DNA of 64,000 nucleotides, from positions 698,457-762,456 of the forward strand of contig NZ_JAGTIS010000002.1 in the NCBI RefSeq assembly GCF_018704125.1, in the 5' to 3' direction. Positions 63,636 through 64,000 of this stretch are shown here, piece after piece. This DNA comes from Metapseudomonas boanensis (GTDB lineage Bacteria > Pseudomonadota > Gammaproteobacteria > Pseudomonadales > Pseudomonadaceae). Every line of letters starts with the position of its first letter. The first letter of the stretch is position 1. The notes beneath the pieces were generated by a model. It did not search any database. It was not told the origin of the DNA and saw nothing but the letters and a program-made list of their open reading frames with translations. Position numbers and translations under genes: made by a program.

Positions 63636-63782
63636 CGCGCCGACCTGCAGGAAGCCCTGGACTTCGCCGGGGAGGGCCTGGTCAAGGCCACCATCCACCG
63701 AGACACGCTGGACAACATCAACGGCATTTTCGATCGGATGCGCGCCAGCAAGATCGAAGGCCGCATCGTCGTGGAAATCTAG
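63636..63782 (+). pseudogene. Truncated adhA 3' fragment
   Basis: The last 48 codons and stop of an adhA copy: [20 protein letters not shown], then [14 protein letters not shown] to the stop. Compared with the intact gene, three residues differ (E to G, K to T, G to S) and five changes are silent. It lacks zinc sites and NAD-binding motifs and cannot be functional. The GEGLVK residue matches the P. aeruginosa AdhA version as I remember it. Confidence 0.9.
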
Positions 63783-63796
63783 GCACCCCGGAGCCC

Positions 63797-63854
63797 GTAG
63801 GAGCCAGCTTGCTGGCGAACAGCCCTCCCCCTTCGTCAGCAAGCTGGCTCCTAC
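63797..63854. repeat. REP element (Pseudomonas type), copy 2
   Basis: Identical to the REP at 61271-61328, with 18-bp perfect arms. It lies 14 bp after the truncated adhA stop, carried along by the long direct repeat. Confidence 0.92.
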
Positions 63855-64000
63855 AAGTTTTGCGGTTTCCCGGGGCGATGCCCCCTTCAAGCTTGCGCGC
63901 CCGAGCGCGTCGGTCTCCAAGCGAGTTCCCGTACAAACATTCAAGCAACATCCCACAAAGGGACTGCTGGCATCCCCCCCCTATCCTGCCTGGCCCACTA

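Larger units (their letters stand above)
63636..64000 (+). repeat. Long direct repeat, copy 2 (adhA 3' end, REP), cut by right edge
   Basis: Offset 2,526 bp from copy 1 at 61110-61474. It starts abruptly at 63636, next to the LysR remnant. The truncated adhA frame reads [16 protein letters not shown] to the stop at 63780-63782, with no start of its own. The noncoding 63783-64000 differs from copy 1 at two positions. The match continues to the last base of the window. Confidence 0.95.

Overview
The window is chromosomal DNA of a Pseudomonas (sensu stricto). It is GC-rich, and its gene content and order match the Pseudomonas core: coaBC-dut-algC-argB, pyrE-crc-rph, gmk-rpoZ-spoT, oxyR-recG, tandem rubredoxins with their reductase, ubiC-ubiA-phoB-phoR, pstSCAB-phoU and purEK-adhA. 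Several proteins recognised from memory (ArgB, SpoT, RpmG, PstB, AdhA) are closest to P. aeruginosa-group versions. The exbB-exbD-tonB block beside oxyR is an arrangement I associate with P. putida-like genomes. No rRNA, tRNA, CRISPR array or complete insertion sequence was seen.

Layout. 1-4.3 kb: an MFS permease cut by the left edge, and a divergent aldehyde dehydrogenase / omega-aminotransferase pair with a cupin (polyamine and amino-acid catabolism). 4.4-6.8 kb: rpmB-rpmG and a dipeptide-binding protein. 6.8-16 kb: radC, coaBC, dut, a membrane-anchored algC, argB, a thioesterase, a DUF4124 protein, pyrE, crc and a DUF4870 protein. 16-21.4 kb: rph, yicC, gmk, rpoZ, spoT, ridA. 21.4-24.5 kb: accessory genes (lipoprotein, LysE-type exporter with an AraC regulator, epimerase). 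24.7-32.4 kb: exbBD-tonB, oxyR-recG, an HDOD protein, an SCP2-like protein and HU. 32.5-36.5 kb: rubredoxin system, ubiC, ubiA and a small secreted repeat protein. 36.7-49.5 kb: the phosphate module (phoB, phoR, a CBS-domain membrane protein, an M23-like protein, a response regulator, phoU, pstBACS). 49.6-58.3 kb: MFS transporter, thioesterase, a four-gene MacAB-like exporter, a mutarotase and small envelope proteins. 58.4-61.3 kb: purK-purE and adhA. 61.3-64 kb: an accessory insert.

The phosphate genes form one circuit. Pho-box-like direct repeats with an 11-bp period lie before phoB, pstS and, separately, pstC. The sensor pair and the transporter are therefore probably all under PhoB control. 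PhoU and the PstSCAB complex feed back on PhoR.

The most unusual part is the right end. Downstream of adhA is a chaperone/adhesin gene pair of the chaperone-usher fimbrial type with no usher. It is followed by a decayed LysR-regulator fragment fused to a second copy of the last 147 bp of adhA plus its downstream REP hairpin. The repeat is still running at the window edge, so a tandem duplication cut by the boundary is likely. Other unexplained structures are a 157-bp foldback (MITE-like) element between ubiC and ubiA, and seven intergenic copies of a CCTCTCCC-type hairpin, most of them in the 40-58 kb half.
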